From positions 1-32,384 of IMG/VR virus record IMGVR_UViG_3300025570_000061: a DNA stretch of 32,384 nucleotides. One strand, given 5' to 3'. Numbering within the stretch: the stretch's first letter is position 1; each line of letters starts with the position of its first letter. Both the position numbers and the translations under genes were made by a program. Shown here one piece after another: positions 30,636 to 32,384 of this stretch. The notes under the pieces were generated by a model. The model was not told the DNA's origin and did not search any database. It was given only the letters and a program-made list of their open reading frames with translations. Source of the DNA: a virus.

Positions 30636-30992
30636 ATGGAATTTTATATTAAATACATAGGTGACCCAAATTACAACGCGACGCAGTTACAAAATAACGG
30701 TGAGATCGAGCAGTTAATTACTCAAATTGAAACCACCTTATTTACTAGAAAAACTGAAGTCTTGGGTTCTCCAGGGTTTGGTTGTAATCTTGAGGATTTA
30801 GTTTACTCATTAAATCAAAATGAGTTTAATATTAAACAAGAAATTACAAATCAAATAAGAACTTATTGCCCACTTGCTACAAAATATAGGGTTGCAACTA
30901 ATGTAAAATTCTTTAAAGGTACTGTGAGAGATATTGCTTATATTGATATTACAATTGACAGTAAATATCTAGTACAAATAAACCTAAGATAA
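30636..30992 (+). CDS. 25: gp25-like baseplate wedge protein
   Basis: The 118-aa length fits gp25. The phrase EIEQLITQIETTLFTRKTEVLGSPGFG...EDLVYSLNQNEFNIKQEITNQ carries the family's T-R-K-x-E...P-x-F-G-C-x-L core, and ends in the usual two beta strands. T4 gp25 is part of the inner baseplate wedge that triggers sheath contraction; the fold is lysozyme-like but not catalytic. CATATATAA directly precedes the ATG. The gp6-like gene follows 16 nt later, an order common in contractile-tail systems. Confidence 0.8.
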   Translation: MEFYIKYIGDPNYNATQLQNNGEIEQLITQIETTLFTRKTEVLGSPGFGCNLEDLVYSLNQNEFNIKQEITNQIRTYCPLATKYRVATNVKFFKGTVRDIAYIDITIDSKYLVQINLR

Positions 30993-31008
30993 AAGAGATA
31001 AATAATAA

Positions 31009-32384
31009 ATGGCACAACTAAAATTTTTAGAGACAGTTAGAAATAACGCAGCAGCAATTAAAGCTGATACAAGAACCTACATAAGTAGAGTTTACAAAAG
31101 GGCTAATACTCTTTTTACAGAAGCTTCTCCTTTTGCTCAAATTATTTCTGTATTCTCAGAGCTATATGAACTTATCATGTTTTATATTGAGGATGCTGTG
31201 GTTGAACAAAACATATATACTGCGCAACAAGCAGAATCTATATATGGTATGTCGAGACTAACAGGCCACGATGCAACAAGAGGTTTTGCTTCAACTGGTG
31301 AGATTCAATTTAGATGGAAGCCAGGAGCTGACCTAGGTAAGATTGCAGGTACTGGATTAAATATAGATGCAAGAGCTGAGTTAAAATGTGAATTAAATAA
31401 TTTAACTTATACTTTATTATCTTCAAACGATAGATACCGATTAGAAAAATCTTCTATGAACATGGTTAAGTGTGGTATTATTCAAGGTAAATATGAAAGA
31501 CAAACATTAACTGGTACTGGTGAAAAGCTACAATCTTTTAATGTACAAACAAAGAAATTATCAGATCACTCTAAAGTTAGTGTTTCTGTAAACGGTGAAA
31601 AATGGACTAAACATGTTTCATTATATGACTTATTAAATAAAGAAAAAGGTTATTTATTAAAAACAGGTATCTCCGGAGGTATTGATGTTTATTTTGGTAA
31701 TGATGCATTTGGTGCAATACCGCCACTAGGATCTACTATTGAAGTAGAATATGTAAACCATGATGGTGCAATGGGTAACATTGATGATGGTAGAGATATT
31801 ACTTTTAAATGGGATGCAGAGGGAACTGATTCTTTAGGAGGCGAACATGACCTAAATGAGTTCTTAGATATTACATGTACTTCATCTCCAAAAATGGGAG
31901 CAGAAAGAGAGTCTACTGACTTTACAAAAATCATGACACCTCTTGCTTCAAAATCTTTTGTTTTAGCGACTCCAGATAATTACGAATACTTCTTATCAAG
32001 ATATGGATTATTCTCGTACATAGATGCTTACAATACTACTTCGGATGAGTACTTAGATGATGATAACGTAATCTATATTTTTGCGATTCCGGATGTAAAA
32101 AAGAAATTAATTTCAGGTCAAGATTACTTCTCTATCCCAGAGAATGAAATGTTCTTTGACCAAAATGAATATGATAAAATGGGACAAGTAATTCAGGATA
32201 GTGGCCAGCAAATGGTTACGACTGAAGTTGTATTTGTAAAACCTCAGGTTAGAAAATATAGTATGGATATTAATATTAGATATTTTTCAGGGTTTAACAA
32301 AGAAGAGATTTTTAATGATGTCAGAGCAAAGGTAAGTGATTACATGTTAAATGTAACAAGAAGAGATAAACTGCCTAAATCTGA
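31009..32384 (+). CDS. 6: gp6-like (J-type) baseplate wedge protein, 3' end cut off
   Basis: The frame opens at 31009 (MAQLKFLETVRNNAAAIKAD) and stays open for 458 codons to the window edge. It has the wedge N-terminus (YELIMFYIEDAVVEQNIYTA) and the J-like core PKMGAERESTDFTKIMTPLA followed by FVLATPDNYEYFLSRYGLFS. These fit T4 gp6 and P2 gpJ-type proteins, which form the dimers holding the baseplate ring. No stop or frameshift is seen. About 460 residues are present; T4 gp6 has 660, so roughly 200 residues may be missing. The position directly after gp25 supports the call. Confidence 0.75.
   Translation, partial: MAQLKFLETVRNNAAAIKADTRTYISRVYKRANTLFTEASPFAQIISVFSELYELIMFYIEDAVVEQNIYTAQQAESIYGMSRLTGHDATRGFASTGEIQFRWKPGADLGKIAGTGLNIDARAELKCELNNLTYTLLSSNDRYRLEKSSMNMVKCGIIQGKYERQTLTGTGEKLQSFNVQTKKLSDHSKVSVSVNGEKWTKHVSLYDLLNKEKGYLLKTGISGGIDVYFGNDAFGAIPPLGSTIEVEYVNHDGAMGNIDDGRDITFKWDAEGTDSLGGEHDLNEFLDITCTSSPKMGAERESTDFTKIMTPLASKSFVLATPDNYEYFLSRYGLFSYIDAYNTTSDEYLDDDNVIYIFAIPDVKKKLISGQDYFSIPENEMFFDQNEYDKMGQVIQDSGQQMVTTEVVFVKPQVRKYSMDINIRYFSGFNKEEIFNDVRAKVSDYMLNVTRRDKLPKS

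Noticed and set aside
1-32384. tRNA genes, CRISPR arrays and insertion sequences
   Set aside because: No GTTC-x-A-x-x-C T-arm set in a cloverleaf context, no regularly spaced repeats and no transposase motifs were found.

Overview
The window looks like part of a T4-like myovirus genome, probably infecting a Bacteroidota (flavobacterial-type) host. The phage assignment rests on a contractile-tail baseplate module: LysM/gp53-like, gp27-like hub, gp5-like spike, gp25-like wedge and gp6-like wedge proteins. These are mixed with nucleotide, repair and helicase genes, in tightly packed and overlapping one-strand gene strings. The host inference rests on AT-rich DNA, A/T-rich leaders with no visible Shine-Dalgarno sequence before almost every start codon, and a BACON-type domain. 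No tRNA, rRNA, CRISPR array, insertion sequence or integrase was seen.

Layout. (1) 1-4512: small accessory genes. They encode a stand-alone PNKP-type HAD phosphatase, a small SWIM-finger protein, a candidate PD-(D/E)XK nuclease, several unknowns, a UvsE-type UV endonuclease and a two-helix membrane protein. Two of them sit behind near-identical 64-bp elements, and the block ends in a hairpin terminator. (2) 4594-12031: a head-interior or accessory structural block. It holds a ParB-like/HExxH protein, two coiled-coil proteins, a 1016-aa modular protein, a BACON/Calx-beta surface-type protein, an extremely acidic protein and a 210-aa two-part protein. It ends in a strong terminator. (3) 12104-17435: a metabolic block with dCMP deaminase, an XPD/DinG-like helicase, a 2OG-Fe(II) oxygenase-like protein and a string of small unknown genes, one pair overlapping by 98 nt. 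(4) 17490-25662: the baseplate hub and tail-tip block. (5) 25659-27059: one isolated minus-strand gene behind a third copy of the 64-bp element, then two small HExxH proteins in tandem. (6) 27114-32384: a four-domain S1-like RNA-binding protein, an amidoligase-like/beta-helix fusion, a virion-type protein, a gp25-like protein and a gp6-like protein that runs off the end.

Most interesting signal. The 1016-aa protein (6206-9256) reads as a string of unrelated small domains. They are separated by recurring linkers of the form E-S-V-x-E followed by A or G, or by internal copies of an N-terminal-like tag (K-Y-I-K-x-L-N-E). The same tag opens neighbouring proteins, and the same linker recurs inside the 210-aa protein. 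The pattern fits T4-style capsid-targeting peptides and prohead-protease sites (hydrophobic-x-E), so I propose a cleavable polyprotein of internal head proteins. This is inference: the protease and major capsid genes are not in the window.

Regulation. Three copies of the 64-bp element, in both orientations, each end 10-13 nt before a start codon and probably are promoters of one temporal class. A different TATA-type motif (GATATATAA, or TATAAATA) precedes several structural genes and resembles T4 late promoters. A phage S1-like protein in a genome without Shine-Dalgarno sequences suggests influence on translation initiation.
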